Assembly: GCA_937943625.1 (NCBI GenBank) | Contig: CALEAD010000016.1 | Location: forward strand, 1-64,000 | DNA: 64,000 nucleotides | Origin: an uncultured Anaerolineae bacterium | Lineage (GTDB): Bacteria; Chloroflexota; Anaerolineae; Promineifilales; Promineifilaceae | Reading direction: 5' to 3' | Shown here: one piece after another, positions 20,000 to 29,699 of the stretch | Layout of the letters: the number at the start of each line of letters is the position of its first letter | Numbering within the stretch: position 1 is the stretch's first letter | Program-made: the position numbers and the translations under genes | The notes under the pieces: generated by a model | What the model saw: only the letters and a program-made list of their open reading frames with translations | Databases searched by the model: none | Told to the model about the DNA's origin: nothing

Positions 20000-20005
20000 A
20001 TTATA
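20000..20005 (-). promoter_or_regulatory. -10 box, leaderless start for the membrane protein
   Basis: A perfect TATAAT is followed by 6 bases and then ATG. No Shine-Dalgarno site is present. The -35 is weak. Confidence 0.45.
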
Positions 20006-20110
20006 CATGATAGGGCACAGGGGACAGATTTACGCTTTGGCATGGTTCAAGCGACCGTTAAAATTCAACCGCCCACCCTACCTGTACCGACCATTTCTTG
20101 CTAAACTCCC

Positions 20111-20240
20111 TTGAAAATGACCGCCGACGGCCGCCGACCGGCCATTGTCTGCCGTCGGCGGTATGCCATCTGTCGTCTACCTTGTAACTGGAACCTGCAT
20201 TACGTTTTCACTCGTGGTGGTGTGCCCACCTATGATGCTT
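20111..20240. repeat. GACCGC-family inverted repeat plus second repeat family
   Basis: ACCGCCGACGGC at 20120-20131 and its perfect 12-base complement at 20151-20162 form a hairpin. The following bases (about 20185-20235, AACCTGCATTACG... to GGTGTGCCCACC) are a partial copy of the element at 8243-8285. Both sit just before the next gene. Confidence 0.7.
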
Positions 20241-20248
20241 TGTGGACA

Positions 20249-22531
20249 ATGAGTAAAACACCCTTCATCTGGCTCGGTTCGCGCCGGTCACGCAAATACC
20301 CGCTGGGGAACAAGGGCAGGTTGCTAGACGTAGCCGCCAGCCGCGGGCTGCCCGTGCCCAACGGCGGTATTTTGCTGCACGAACTGTACATGCTCCTGCT
20401 GCAAGAAGGGGTCATTCACCAGGAAGGCGACCAGATCGTCTGCCCTGACCCCGAATGGCTATACGAGGTTTTTTTTACCGAGGTACGCTTTCCCCGCCTC
20501 AACAAGCCAGCGGCCGTGCGTTCTGCCTTTGCTGCCGAAGATGGCGCAAATGAGAGCCTGGCCGGCCATTTTCGCAGCCGCCTACATGTCAACCTGAACG
20601 ACCCGCAAGCACTCAGCGCAGCCTTGTGTGACGTCTGGTCGTCGGCGTTGCGGCATGGCGGCACGTTTCGCTGCGATGTGCTCATTATGGAGATGGTAGC
20701 GACGCAGGTGGCGGGCGTGGCCTTTGCCCAGGAGGCTTACCAGGATGATCTGGTTAACTTTAGCCGCGGCACGACCGATCGCCTGGTAAGTGGTCAGGTA
20801 GCCGGGGAAACGCTGACGCTGACGCGGCTAGAAGGCTGGGAACGGCCGTCGCCCGACCTGCCTCCTTTTGGCCAACGTTTGCAGCAACTGCTGCGCGGCG
20901 TGCGCCGCACCTTTGGCGCAGGAGATTGGGACGTGGAGTGGGCCGATGATGGGCAGGTGTGCTGGCTGGTGCAGGTGCGCCCTATCACGCGCGCGCCACG
21001 TCGCAACGAAGCATTTACCTTTGCCAACATCCGCGAGATTATGCCTGATCCGCCATCACCGCTGATGACTGACGTGGTGGCCGCCTGTGCACCCGACCTG
21101 TTTGCCTACTACTGCCACTTTGACGGTCGCCTGCCTGCCACGCGACCCATAATCGAGGTGTTTGCAGGACGGCCGTTGTTTAACATCACGCTGCTGACGG
21201 ATATGATGCGCACCTGGGGCCTGCCCACGCAGCTCGTCACTAACTCTATTGGCGGCAGCGCCGACCGCGAGATGGGCTTTCGGCCGTTGCGCTTTTTGCG
21301 CAGCAGTGTACCGCTGTTGCGCCAGGGGTTTGCCCAATTAACGGCCGTTGGCCATGCCCAACGCGCCACGCCCCCCATGCTGGCGCGCGCCAGGCAGCCT
21401 GGCAACAGCTTTGGCGACTGCCTGGACACGCTGGTCTGGCTCTGTGCCCGCCTGGTGACAGAAATGTTCAACCTGACGGCCGCACTCAGCCTGCCGCTGC
21501 TGCTATTGCGGCGCACAGGCACACTGGCCGAGCACAACGCCAACAACCGCACCATCTCCACGGAGATGTACACTGATCTGGAACCGCTGCGCCGCCTGGC
21601 GGCAGCACGCCCCGCCCTGCAAGCCGCCCTGGTTGCCGGGCGCGTGCCAGACGACGCCGAATTTCAGCGCCTGTGGCAGGCATATCTGCAAAAACATGGC
21701 CACCGCGGCCTATATGAGAGTGATATTGCCCGCCCCCGCTACCACGAAGCGCCGGAAGGGTTGCTGCAAAGTGTAGCGTACCCCGCTCCGCCAGCCCCAC
21801 CAGCACCGCCACGCACCTGGCGTGGCCGGCTTACCTGGCTGGTGTGGTGGCAGTGCCGGCGCGTGCTGCACGCGCGCGAGGCTTGGCGCTATCAGGCCAT
21901 GGTGGCCTACGACTCCATCCGCAAACAACTGCTCACGCTGGCACAAACGGCCGTTGCCCAGGGACAGCTCCCCCAGGTGGAAGACCTCTGGCTACTGCAT
22001 CTGGATGAGGCACGCGCGCTGGACGAGGGACGCATCTTTTCGCCTGAATTTATGGCGCAACGGCGGCAGGAATTTGCCGCGCTGGCAACATATGACCTGC
22101 CTGATTTGCTCTATCGCTTTGACGATCTGGAAGAATACCGCACGGGAGCCGCTGAGTTTGTCATGGGCAACGGCCGTTTGCGCGGCGTCTGCCTCACCAA
22201 CGGCACCGTGACCGGACGAGCGTGGGTGCTGCGCGAGCCAGCCACAGCGCTGCCCGCGGGCTTCCGCCCAGCGGAGACCATTTTAGTTGCGCGCTCGGTA
22301 GATGCCGGCTGGATACCCACCTTCTCCCTGGTGGCTGGCGCCGTTATCGAGATTGGCGGCGACTTATCACACGGCGCCATCATTTTGCGCGAGATTGGCC
22401 TGCCCGCCATCGCCAACGTACCACAGGCAACGCGCCACTTTGCCACCGGTCAGGCCCTGCGCCTGCAAGCTGGTCAGGGGTTGGTGGAGCCATGGAACAA
22501 GGGCGTGGGCGAAGAGCTAGAGAGCGGATGA
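20249..22531 (+). CDS. PEP-utilising / rifampicin-phosphotransferase-like protein
   Basis: 760 residues. The N-terminal part (GNKGRLLDVAASRGLPVP; later MEMVATQVAGVAFAQ and LVSGQVAGE) matches the ATP-binding PPDK_N fold. The middle (EFQRLWQAYLQKHGHRGLYESDIARPRY) resembles the acceptor-binding region of rifampicin phosphotransferase and PEP-synthase-like proteins. The C-terminus is a phosphohistidine swivelling domain with IEIGGDLSHGAIILRE, including the catalytic His. The PEP/pyruvate TIM barrel of true PEP synthase is absent, so this should phosphorylate an unknown acceptor rather than pyruvate. A longer frame from 20111 translates the repeat and is rejected; no ribosome site is obvious at 20249. 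Confidence 0.75.
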   Translation: MSKTPFIWLGSRRSRKYPLGNKGRLLDVAASRGLPVPNGGILLHELYMLLLQEGVIHQEGDQIVCPDPEWLYEVFFTEVRFPRLNKPAAVRSAFAAEDGANESLAGHFRSRLHVNLNDPQALSAALCDVWSSALRHGGTFRCDVLIMEMVATQVAGVAFAQEAYQDDLVNFSRGTTDRLVSGQVAGETLTLTRLEGWERPSPDLPPFGQRLQQLLRGVRRTFGAGDWDVEWADDGQVCWLVQVRPITRAPRRNEAFTFANIREIMPDPPSPLMTDVVAACAPDLFAYYCHFDGRLPATRPIIEVFAGRPLFNITLLTDMMRTWGLPTQLVTNSIGGSADREMGFRPLRFLRSSVPLLRQGFAQLTAVGHAQRATPPMLARARQPGNSFGDCLDTLVWLCARLVTEMFNLTAALSLPLLLLRRTGTLAEHNANNRTISTEMYTDLEPLRRLAAARPALQAALVAGRVPDDAEFQRLWQAYLQKHGHRGLYESDIARPRYHEAPEGLLQSVAYPAPPAPPAPPRTWRGRLTWLVWWQCRRVLHAREAWRYQAMVAYDSIRKQLLTLAQTAVAQGQLPQVEDLWLLHLDEARALDEGRIFSPEFMAQRRQEFAALATYDLPDLLYRFDDLEEYRTGAAEFVMGNGRLRGVCLTNGTVTGRAWVLREPATALPAGFRPAETILVARSVDAGWIPTFSLVAGAVIEIGGDLSHGAIILREIGLPAIANVPQATRHFATGQALRLQAGQGLVEPWNKGVGEELESG

Positions 22532-22621
22532 GCCTGGCATACGGGATGCGGTAACAGGGTAACAAAATGCAAGTTTATGCCCGTTAAAGTGATAACCACA
22601 AAAGCAAGTGTCAGCAATCGC

Positions 22622-23278
22622 CTAATGCCGCCTGCCGCTCCTTCCTCCGCGCCGCAGCAGGGCATAGGAGATGCTCAGGTGGGCCAGGTAATAGGTGGGC
22701 AGGATAAGCCAGTTCAGTTCCCGATATTGCAAAAACTCGTTGAAGGAGATCACGGTATCCGACAAAACAATCAGGGTAATGCCAAGAACGTAAAACCCCT
22801 TGACCAACCGCGACAGACGCAACCCGGCGGCAACAGCCAGTGTCAGACAAGAAATGAGCAAGTACGCCAAAACAAAGAAGGATAGCACCGGGTCGGCAAT
22901 GGCTGGGTAGAGTAGGATCATGTAGTAAGGCAGGAAAATAAGCAGAAGTAGCAAGAAGACGGGACCAGACAAACGGCCGTTGCGCCAGGCAAAGCCGAGA
23001 TACCCCAGGTGAGCCAGCAGATACAACCCAATACCGATCACAAAGTACAGCGACTGGCCGCCTTTATTCGAGAGGAAGTAGTCACCGATGGCGGAAAAGA
23101 CAAAGGCGGCAATGACGAAGTAAACATCCGCGCCTGCCTTGCCCCGACGGAATCCCAAGACAAAGAACAAGATGAGGGCGCAAGCCAGCGGCACGCCCAT
23201 CTTAGCAGGCAAATAATTGGTCACAGTAGCGATGACAGCGAGGGTAGCGGGAATCAGTAAATACCAAACAGCACTCAT
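22622..23278 (-). CDS. YhhN family membrane protein (lysoplasmalogenase-like)
   Basis: 218 residues with about 8 transmembrane helices. The YhhN/TMEM86 signature is visible as FSAIGDYFL early and LVLSDTVISFNEF late: paired acidic residues within membrane helices. Characterised members hydrolyse lysoplasmalogen vinyl ethers; the substrate here is unproven. AAGGAG precedes the ATG at 23278, fixing the start. A longer frame beginning at 23353 translates the repeat. Convergent with the PEP-utilising gene. Confidence 0.85.
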   Translation of the reverse strand: MSAVWYLLIPATLAVIATVTNYLPAKMGVPLACALILFFVLGFRRGKAGADVYFVIAAFVFSAIGDYFLSNKGGQSLYFVIGIGLYLLAHLGYLGFAWRNGRLSGPVFLLLLLIFLPYYMILLYPAIADPVLSFFVLAYLLISCLTLAVAAGLRLSRLVKGFYVLGITLIVLSDTVISFNEFLQYRELNWLILPTYYLAHLSISYALLRRGGRSGRRH

Positions 23279-23915
23279 AAAGTTACTCCTTGAAAATGAC
23301 CGCAGACCGCCGACGGCTGACCGCAGACCGCCGATGGTTGACCAGTGCAACACCTATATATACCTCTATAGTAGTGTACCCGGTGGCATATAGGCAACTC
23401 ATTCATTCATCCCAGCAATTCTCAATGTAGCGCATCGCTTGCAAGTTAAGGGTTTTTGCCTTTTGTCAAGCCCTATTTTGCGCAGCCAGCAATTCTAAGC
23501 ATACGAGTTATCTCCTTGATCAGTCAACAAAGCCCCCTGCCCCTTCCCCACTTGCGGGGGATGGGGGCAGTCATTTGTCAGCTCATTTACCTGACACAAA
23601 CAAGCAGAAAAGAGTGGCTGGACAGGTGCAGCCTTTGGCTGATTGATTGGCATTTTTCTACATTTAGAATTGCTGATTCATCCCTCTGCCCTTACCCCTT
23701 CTGCCATTTTCAGATACACTAAGCACCTGAAGGCCACAAGCCACCTTTAGAAAAAACAGGCACGGTTCAGATAATCGTTACAATTTGACTGCCGACTACC
23801 GACCGCAATTCTGCCAGTGATGGGCGATCTGCCGTCAGCCGTCTGCGGCGGAACTTGTAAGGCGCCGTTTCCCAAAAGCGGGAACCGTGCCAAAAAAGGA
23901 CAAGGAGAAATGATC
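23279..23915. repeat. Intergenic region with two GACCGC-family elements
   Basis: A 637-base gap. Bases 23297-23338 are a tandem 21-base direct repeat beginning TGACCGCAGACCGCCGA. Bases about 23783-23890 are a full-length element (TTTGACTGCCGAC... TGCCAGTGATGGG... GCCGTCTGCGG... AAGGCGCCGTTTCC) shared with 47846-47960. The middle (23345-23780) is AT-richer, with no coding potential I accept. Confidence 0.7.
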
Positions 23916-24992
23916 ATGTCAGGAATTAGCCACGTCGCTGCTGGCGTCATCACCGGCGACCAGGTACAAGAAATTTTTGCCCACGCCAAAGCCAACCAAT
24001 ACGCCCTGCCAGCGGCCAACGTGGTAGGCACAAACAGCGTCAACGCCGTGCTCGAAACCGCGCGCGACGTCAACTCCCCCGCCATCCTGCAATTTTCGCA
24101 CGGTGGTGCTATCTTTTTTGCCGGCAAGGGGTTAAGCAATGCCAGCCAGCAGGCGGCCATTGCCGGGGCCATCTCCGGCGCGCATCACGTGCATCAGGTG
24201 GCGGCGCTGTATGGCGCGCGCGTCATCCTGCATACAGACCATGCCGCCAAGAAGTTGTTGCCCTGGATAGACGGCCTGCTCGACGCAGGCGAAGCGTTTT
24301 ACCGCGCACACGGCATCCCCTTGTACAGCTCACACATGCTGGACCTTTCGGAAGAGCCGCTGCACGAAAACGTCGAGATTTGCCAGCGCTACCTGGAACG
24401 CATGAGCAAGATGGGTATGACGTTGGAAATTGAGCTGGGCGTCACCGGGGGTGAGGAAGATGGCGTAGACAACACCGGCGTAGACAGCGCCCGCCTGTAT
24501 ACGCAACCAGAAGAAGTGGCATATGCCTATGAAAAGCTGATGAAGGTGAGCGATCGCTTTACAATTGCTGCGGCGTTCGGTAACGTGCACGGGGTTTACA
24601 AGCCGGGCAACGTACAGCTTCGCCCCATCATCCTGCACAATTCACAGAAATACGTGCAAGAGAAGTTTGGCACGGCCGAAAAACCGATCAACTTTGTCTT
24701 TCACGGCGGTTCTGGTTCCAGCCAGGAAGAAATTCGCGAGGCGATTTCCTATGGCGCAATCAAGATGAACATTGATACCGATTTGCAGTGGGCGTTTTGG
24801 GATGGCGTGCGCCTGTATGAGCAGAAGTACCATGCCTACCTGCAAGGGCAAATTGGCAATCCCACAGGCGAGGACCAGCCCAATAAGAAGTATTATGATC
24901 CGCGCCAATGGCTACGCGCTGCGGAAGAGGCGTTCTGCGCGCGCCTGAAGCAGGCCTTTGCGGATTTGAATAACGTCAATCGCCTGGCGTAG
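23916..24992 (+). CDS. fba: Class II fructose-bisphosphate aldolase
   Basis: 358 residues, FbaA (class IIA) type by length and motifs. Interconverts fructose-1,6-bisphosphate with DHAP and GAP, and can make sedoheptulose-1,7-bisphosphate in the Calvin cycle. The zinc-binding LHTDHAAKK, then ELGVTGGEEDGV, FGNVHGVY and HGGSGSS are visible. AAGGAG stands 8 bases before ATG 23916; ATG 23910 is too close to it. It lies convergent to the Calvin cluster rather than inside the operon, sharing the repeat-bearing gap 24993-25203, so it is probably transcribed separately. Confidence 0.95.
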   Translation: MSGISHVAAGVITGDQVQEIFAHAKANQYALPAANVVGTNSVNAVLETARDVNSPAILQFSHGGAIFFAGKGLSNASQQAAIAGAISGAHHVHQVAALYGARVILHTDHAAKKLLPWIDGLLDAGEAFYRAHGIPLYSSHMLDLSEEPLHENVEICQRYLERMSKMGMTLEIELGVTGGEEDGVDNTGVDSARLYTQPEEVAYAYEKLMKVSDRFTIAAAFGNVHGVYKPGNVQLRPIILHNSQKYVQEKFGTAEKPINFVFHGGSGSSQEEIREAISYGAIKMNIDTDLQWAFWDGVRLYEQKYHAYLQGQIGNPTGEDQPNKKYYDPRQWLRAAEEAFCARLKQAFADLNNVNRLA

Positions 24993-25017
24993 AAGAAGAA
25001 ATTGGCGATCAGGGGAT

Positions 25018-25150
25018 CACGCTTTCTGGAAACGGCGCTTCACAAATTTCTGACCGCAGACGGCCGACAACAGCCCGATCAACACTAACAAAATCGGGAT
25101 CCTCATTCGGCGATCGGCGGTCAAATTTGTAAGGGTCATCTGAACCATGC
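25018..25150. repeat. GACCGC-family element, inverted orientation
   Basis: The sequence CGCTTTCTGGAAACGGCGCTT...AAATTTCTGACCGCAGACGGC is the reverse complement of the right part of the 47846-47960 element. The far side ends GGCGGTCAAATTTGTAAGG. It lies between the convergent fba and cbbY-like genes. Confidence 0.75.
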
Positions 25151-25203
25151 CGAGATTAGAAACTGAAGACTGGAGACTGAATAATCGCCAATCTCCGGCC
25201 CCC

Positions 25204-25908
25204 CTACCCCTCCGGCAGGCAAAGCGCCTCTAGCTGGGAGAGGGTGAAGTATTTCAGGCTGCGTGCCACCAGCACGGCGCCGGCAAAGTTTTTGCCGAAG
25301 GTGAAGTCGTTGTAGATCACGGCCGTTGGAATGCCTGCTCGTTGGGCGGCCTGGAACCCTTCTTCAGAATCTTCGATGACGAGGGTTTCGTGAACGGCCG
25401 TTCCCAATTCGGCCAGGCAACGACGATAGAGAGGAGAGTCTGGCGCGGTTTTGGCGCCGCTTTCGCGCCCTAGAATGGGGCGCAGGTGGGGATAAATGTG
25501 CGGCAGGTGGCGCGCCAGCAATGCGTTTACCTGCACTTCATACGACATTGAAACGACCGCCAGGCGAATCCCCCGCTCTAGCGCCTGCTCCATAATCTCT
25601 ACTACCCCTTCGCGCAGCGGCAGGTCGGGCAGATATTTTTCGATGTAAAACTTTTTCTTCAGCGTAATAAGCTGATCGATCAGCTCGTCCAGCTCCGCCG
25701 GGGGAAAATCGGGGCGCCATTCCAGCAGCGATTTGCGCATGCGCAGCGCATTGCCGGCAATGTGGTACATCCCCTTAAACTCTTCCCAACTCCACTGAAT
25801 GGGAATGCCCAGGGTGGCGAATGCTTCATTGCAGGCGGGCAGGTGACCGCGATGCTCTGTGTTGGCAATCGTTCCGTCTACGTCAAAGATGATGGCTTTT
25901 AGGGACAT
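25204..25908 (-). CDS. cbbY: CbbY-like HAD phosphatase
   Basis: 234 residues. HAD motif I is FDVDGTIANTEHRGH, followed by CNEAF, which is the CbbY pattern (TE..GH.PA.N). Motif II is VVSMS, the lysine is in SGAKTAPD, and motif III/IV is VIEDSEEGFQAA. In CbbY of proteobacteria and plants this enzyme removes the 1-phosphate of xylulose-1,5-bisphosphate, a RuBisCO misfire product that blocks active sites. Motif II has Met and the cap differs, so beta-phosphoglucomutase or another sugar phosphatase is possible. Last gene of the RuBisCO-prk-tkt-rpe run, 36 bases after rpe, which supports the CbbY reading. ATG 25908 is chosen; no ribosome site is clear. Confidence 0.8.
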   Translation of the reverse strand: MSLKAIIFDVDGTIANTEHRGHLPACNEAFATLGIPIQWSWEEFKGMYHIAGNALRMRKSLLEWRPDFPPAELDELIDQLITLKKKFYIEKYLPDLPLREGVVEIMEQALERGIRLAVVSMSYEVQVNALLARHLPHIYPHLRPILGRESGAKTAPDSPLYRRCLAELGTAVHETLVIEDSEEGFQAAQRAGIPTAVIYNDFTFGKNFAGAVLVARSLKYFTLSQLEALCLPEG

Positions 25909-25944
25909 AGTTTTAGCAAATGGGGGGCTAGTAGGAACCAAGAA

Positions 25945-26640
25945 TCAGGCGCCTGGCGCTTCAGGTTGCAGGCCAAGTGCCTGCCAGAACGCCTGCGTGT
26001 TTTGCGCGATGCTTTGTTGCGCGTTGAAAATGGCGCTGCCGGCCACAAGTACATTCGCGCCGGCGGCGACAATTTCGGCAGCGTTGTGCGCCTTCACACC
26101 ACCGTCTACCTCCAGATCGGCCGTTGAGCCAATGGCATCTAGCATCTGGCGCAGGCGGCGAATTTTTGCTGTGCTGCCGGGGATGTAGCTCTGCCCGCCA
26201 AAACCGGGGTTTACCGACATAATCAGCACCAGTTCCACATCTGGCAAAATTTCTTCCAGCGTGCAAAGGGGTGTGGCCGGGTTGAGCGTTACCCCCGCCC
26301 GGACACCTTGATCGTGAATGGCCTGCACCAAGCGATGTAGATGGGGCGCGGCCTCCACATGCACGGTGATGATGTCGGCGCCGGCGCGAGCAAAGTCCAC
26401 AATATAGCGGTCGGGGTTGGCAATCATCAGATGCACGTCGAGAATGGCGCCGGTGGTGCGTGCCAACGGCCGTAACGCCTCCACGATCAGCGGCCCAATC
26501 GTAATGTTCGGCACAAAATGGCCGTCCATCACATCTACATGGATATACTTCGCGCCGGCGGCAATTGCCTGCGTTACCTGATCTTCCAGGCGGGCAAAGT
26601 TAGCCGAGAGAATGGACGGGGCCAGGACAATCTCGCGCAT
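25945..26640 (-). CDS. rpe: Ribulose-phosphate 3-epimerase
   Basis: 231 residues. Interconverts xylulose-5-phosphate and ribulose-5-phosphate, feeding phosphoribulokinase. Family motifs LAPSILSANFARLE, HVDVMDGHFVPN, DVHLMI, SVNPGFGGQ and EVDGGV are complete, including the metal-binding His/Asp. The start ATG (MREIVLAPS) is 11 bases after the transketolase stop, indicating one transcript and probable coupling. Usual length. Confidence 0.96.
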   Translation of the reverse strand: MREIVLAPSILSANFARLEDQVTQAIAAGAKYIHVDVMDGHFVPNITIGPLIVEALRPLARTTGAILDVHLMIANPDRYIVDFARAGADIITVHVEAAPHLHRLVQAIHDQGVRAGVTLNPATPLCTLEEILPDVELVLIMSVNPGFGGQSYIPGSTAKIRRLRQMLDAIGSTADLEVDGGVKAHNAAEIVAAGANVLVAGSAIFNAQQSIAQNTQAFWQALGLQPEAPGA

Positions 26641-26651
26641 AATCCCCCACT

Positions 26652-28655
26652 TTAGCAAGAGGAGGCGTTGCTCTCGCTCTCGCTCAATGCCGCTTCCGCC
26701 ACGGCAACGGCCGTCAGGCCAAACTCCTGGTAAATGCGCTCATACGGCGCTGAGGCGCCAAAGCGATTGATGCCAATGATTGTGCCCTGTGGGCCCACAA
26801 ATTGCTGCCAACCGAGCGTCACGCCTGCCTCGATGGCCACGCGGTTGGTCAGGGCGGGTGGTAACACCGCATCGCGGTACGCCTGCGGCTGCGCCAGAAA
26901 CAACTCCCAACACGGTAGGGAGACGACACGCGCCGCCACTCCTTTTGCCGCCAACAATTTCTGCGCCTCCAGGGCAATGTGCACCTCAGAGCCGGAAGCG
27001 AGGAGGATGGCTTGTGGGTTGTCTGCATCGGCCAGCACGTAGCCGCCCTGCGCCGCGCCTTGTGCTGCTTCGCGCGTCAGCAAGGGCAGTTTTTGCCGCG
27101 TCAGTGCCAGGGCTGTTGGGCCGCTGCGCCGTGCCAGGGCAACTTGCCAGCCAACGGCCGTTTCCCAGGCGTCGGCTGGGCGAAAGACAAACAGGTTCGG
27201 GATGGCGCGCAGGGAGGCCAGATGCTCAATGGGCTGATGCGTTGGCCCGTCTTCGCCCAGGCCAATTGAGTCGTGCGTGAAGACGTAGATGACGCCCTGG
27301 TTCATCAGTGCCGCCAGGCGAATGGCCGGGCGCATGTAGTCGGCAAAGACCAAAAAGGTGCCGCCATAGGGAATGACGCCCCCGTGCAAGGAGAGGCCGT
27401 TCAAAATCGCCCCCATGCCGTGTTCGCGCACGCCAAAACGCAGGTAACGGCCGTTAAACGCCCCTTTTTGCACATCTGCCGCCCCTTTCAGATCTGTGTT
27501 ATTGGAGCCGGTCAGGTCAGCAGAGCCGCCAAGCAGTTCGGGAACGGCCGTTGCCAGCGCATTGAGCGCCATGCCAGAAGCGGCGCGGGTGGCAATGGCG
27601 CTGTCAAACATAGGCATCGGCGTTTCCTGCCAGCCTGCGGGCAACTCGCCCGCCATCACACGCCGGAATTCCGCTACCAGGTCAGGGTGTGCGTCGGCAT
27701 ACCTATCCAGCATCTCCAACCAGGCCTGGCGCTTGTGCGCCCCGTGAGTGGCGGCTGTGCCCAGCACCTCGTAAGCGCGCTGGTCTACCCAGAAGGGTTC
27801 CTGGGGCAGGCCCAGCGCCTCTTTGGTCAGGCGCAGCTCCTCCGCGCCCAACGGCTCCCCGTGTGCCTTAGCCGTACCCGCGCGGTTGGGGCTGCCATAG
27901 CCAATAATGGTGCGACAGGCAATCAGCGACGGCCGTTCCGTTTCGGCACGGGCCAGATTGATTGCCTGGGAAACGGCCGTTGGGTCATGCCCATCCACGC
28001 GCAACGTGTGCCAGCCATAAGCGGCAAACCGCGCCAGCACATCTTCCGTAAATGCCAGCTTCGTGCTGCCATCAATGCTGATGCCGTTGTCGTCATACAG
28101 CACAATGAGCTTACCCAACCCCCAGTGCCCCGCCAACGCGCACGCCTCGTGCGACACCCCCTCCATCAAGTCACCATCACTGGCAATCACATAGGTCATG
28201 TGGTCCACTACAGTAAAGCCAGGGCGATTATATTTTGCTGCCAACCACTGCTCGGCCAACGCCATGCCAACGGCCGTTGAAATCCCCTGTCCCAGTGGTC
28301 CCGTTGTCGTCTCCACCCCCGGCGTATGCCCATACTCCGGGTGGCCTGGCGTGGCGCTGCCCCACTGGCGAAAATTTTGCAATTCCGTCAGCGGCAGCTC
28401 ATAGCCACTTAGGTGCAGCAGCGCATACAGCAGCATACTGCCATGCCCGGCCGAAAGCACAAAGCGGTCCCGGTCAGGCCATTGCGGGTGGCGCGGATCA
28501 AACTTCAGATACCTGGTCCACAGCACAACGGCTGCATCAGCCATGCCCATCGGCATTCCGGGGTGGCCCGAATTCGCTTTTTGCACCGCATCCATAGCCA
28601 GCGCGCGCACCGAATTCACTACAGCTTGCAAGTGGGAGAGGGAATGCGTCATCAT
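26652..28655 (-). CDS. tkt: Transketolase
   Basis: 667 residues. Thiamine-diphosphate enzyme exchanging two-carbon units among Calvin/pentose-phosphate sugars. Motifs: [19 protein letters not shown], the cofactor motif SDGDLMEG...DNGISID, KAHGEPL, and the C-terminal [10 protein letters not shown] and [21 protein letters not shown] is 7 bases before the ATG at 28655. Located between prk and rpe in the Calvin run. Complete and typical in length. Confidence 0.97.
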   Translation of the reverse strand: MMTHSLSHLQAVVNSVRALAMDAVQKANSGHPGMPMGMADAAVVLWTRYLKFDPRHPQWPDRDRFVLSAGHGSMLLYALLHLSGYELPLTELQNFRQWGSATPGHPEYGHTPGVETTTGPLGQGISTAVGMALAEQWLAAKYNRPGFTVVDHMTYVIASDGDLMEGVSHEACALAGHWGLGKLIVLYDDNGISIDGSTKLAFTEDVLARFAAYGWHTLRVDGHDPTAVSQAINLARAETERPSLIACRTIIGYGSPNRAGTAKAHGEPLGAEELRLTKEALGLPQEPFWVDQRAYEVLGTAATHGAHKRQAWLEMLDRYADAHPDLVAEFRRVMAGELPAGWQETPMPMFDSAIATRAASGMALNALATAVPELLGGSADLTGSNNTDLKGAADVQKGAFNGRYLRFGVREHGMGAILNGLSLHGGVIPYGGTFLVFADYMRPAIRLAALMNQGVIYVFTHDSIGLGEDGPTHQPIEHLASLRAIPNLFVFRPADAWETAVGWQVALARRSGPTALALTRQKLPLLTREAAQGAAQGGYVLADADNPQAILLASGSEVHIALEAQKLLAAKGVAARVVSLPCWELFLAQPQAYRDAVLPPALTNRVAIEAGVTLGWQQFVGPQGTIIGINRFGASAPYERIYQEFGLTAVAVAEAALSESESNASSC

Positions 28656-28667
28656 ATCAAGCTCCTT

Positions 28668-28766
28668 CGTGGGTCATTCGACAGCCGACCGCCGACAATA
28701 AACGCCGACTACACAGTCAGGCATACCCTGTCGGCGGTCGGCCGTCAGCGGTCAAACCCGCGTTCC
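28668..28766. repeat. GACCGC-family inverted repeat between prk and tkt
   Basis: A perfect 14-base inverted repeat, GCCGACCGCCGACA at 28684-28697 and its complement at 28729-28742, followed by GCCGTCAGCGGTCAAA. As it sits within the presumed Calvin operon, the hairpin could alter mRNA stability or 3' processing between prk and tkt. Confidence 0.75.
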
Positions 28767-29696
28767 TCAGTGAAAAATCGTCGCGCCAGCCGTCAGCATG
28801 TGATAAGCAATCAACATTTGCGTCAACGCCAGGGGATAGCTGCGCTTTTCCTCCAGCCCCGACTGATAAACGCCCAACTTATTCAAGTCAAGCGCATGTG
28901 CCAAAGGCATGTGGCTCTGGATCAGTTCCTCCAGTTCCCGCGCCTTCTCTGCCGTCACGTTCCCATCAATTTCCAAGAAATCGGCCGGTCGCCCTTCATA
29001 CCGGCCCAATTCTAGCCGTAGCGCCGGTTTTGCACCATCCCCCCCATGTTCCAACACATCAGTCAAATCAGGGTAAGGAATGGTAGGCTTCAACACCAGG
29101 CAGGCATTCAGATGGCCGCCCGTCTCATGAGAATTGTCCTCCGGGGGCGAAAAGCGCACAACCATGTCTGCCAGGCTCTTTTGGGGGTGAATATATTTAG
29201 GGGACAAATCACGCCGTTTTTCCAACGAAGCCAGCACTTCAGCCTCGGTATAGCCGCGCTTGGCCGTGTCACGCTTAACCTTCCAGGCATAGCGCAACGC
29301 TTCTGGCGGGTCCAGGTATACTTTCAGGTCAAAGTTCAGGCGCATACGCCGTGTGTGAAAGGGCAGCAGCCCTTCAATAATGACATAGCGCGTGGGCTTG
29401 ACGTAAACCGGTGGATCAAAATCGCCCGTTTTATGGTTGTAAATGGGCATGAGAATTGGGTGCCCTTCGCGCAACAGGCGGAAGTGCTGCTCCATAATAT
29501 CAATGTAATTGCCTTCTGGAGAGAGGGCGCTGATACCCAGCTCTTTGCGCATCTTACGATTGTACTTGTGGTAATGATCGCAACAGATGGCTGTGACCTC
29601 ATCTGTCCCAAGCGCCTGAGCAATGCCACTACTAAGGGTGGTTTTGCCTGCTGCGCTATCTCCAGCAATGCCAATCATGACAACTTTGCGGTCCAT
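28767..29696 (-). CDS. prk: Phosphoribulokinase
   Basis: 309 residues. Phosphorylates ribulose-5-phosphate to ribulose-1,5-bisphosphate, the RuBisCO substrate and the other enzyme diagnostic of the Calvin cycle. P-loop GDSAAGKTT, then CDHYHKYNRKMRKELGISAL, PIYNHKTGDF, the Walker-B-like IIEGLLPFHT, and KRDTAKRGYT. The P-loop lacks the Cys of the cyanobacterial/plant enzyme, so CP12/thioredoxin control through that residue is not expected. AAGGAGG lies 6 bases before the ATG. It lies 263 bases downstream of the RuBisCO gene, the gap holding only repeats. Confidence 0.95.
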   Translation of the reverse strand: MDRKVVMIGIAGDSAAGKTTLSSGIAQALGTDEVTAICCDHYHKYNRKMRKELGISALSPEGNYIDIMEQHFRLLREGHPILMPIYNHKTGDFDPPVYVKPTRYVIIEGLLPFHTRRMRLNFDLKVYLDPPEALRYAWKVKRDTAKRGYTEAEVLASLEKRRDLSPKYIHPQKSLADMVVRFSPPEDNSHETGGHLNACLVLKPTIPYPDLTDVLEHGGDGAKPALRLELGRYEGRPADFLEIDGNVTAEKARELEELIQSHMPLAHALDLNKLGVYQSGLEEKRSYPLALTQMLIAYHMLTAGATIFH

Positions 29697-29699
29697 AGC

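Noticed and set aside
23456..23722. 88-codon plus-strand frame in the large gap before fba
   Set aside because: Lacks a ribosome site and any coding pattern; Ser/Pro/Leu-rich as expected from non-coding AT-richer DNA.
27273..28280. 335-codon open frame on the plus strand
   Set aside because: Antisense to transketolase, whose motifs are complete on the other strand.
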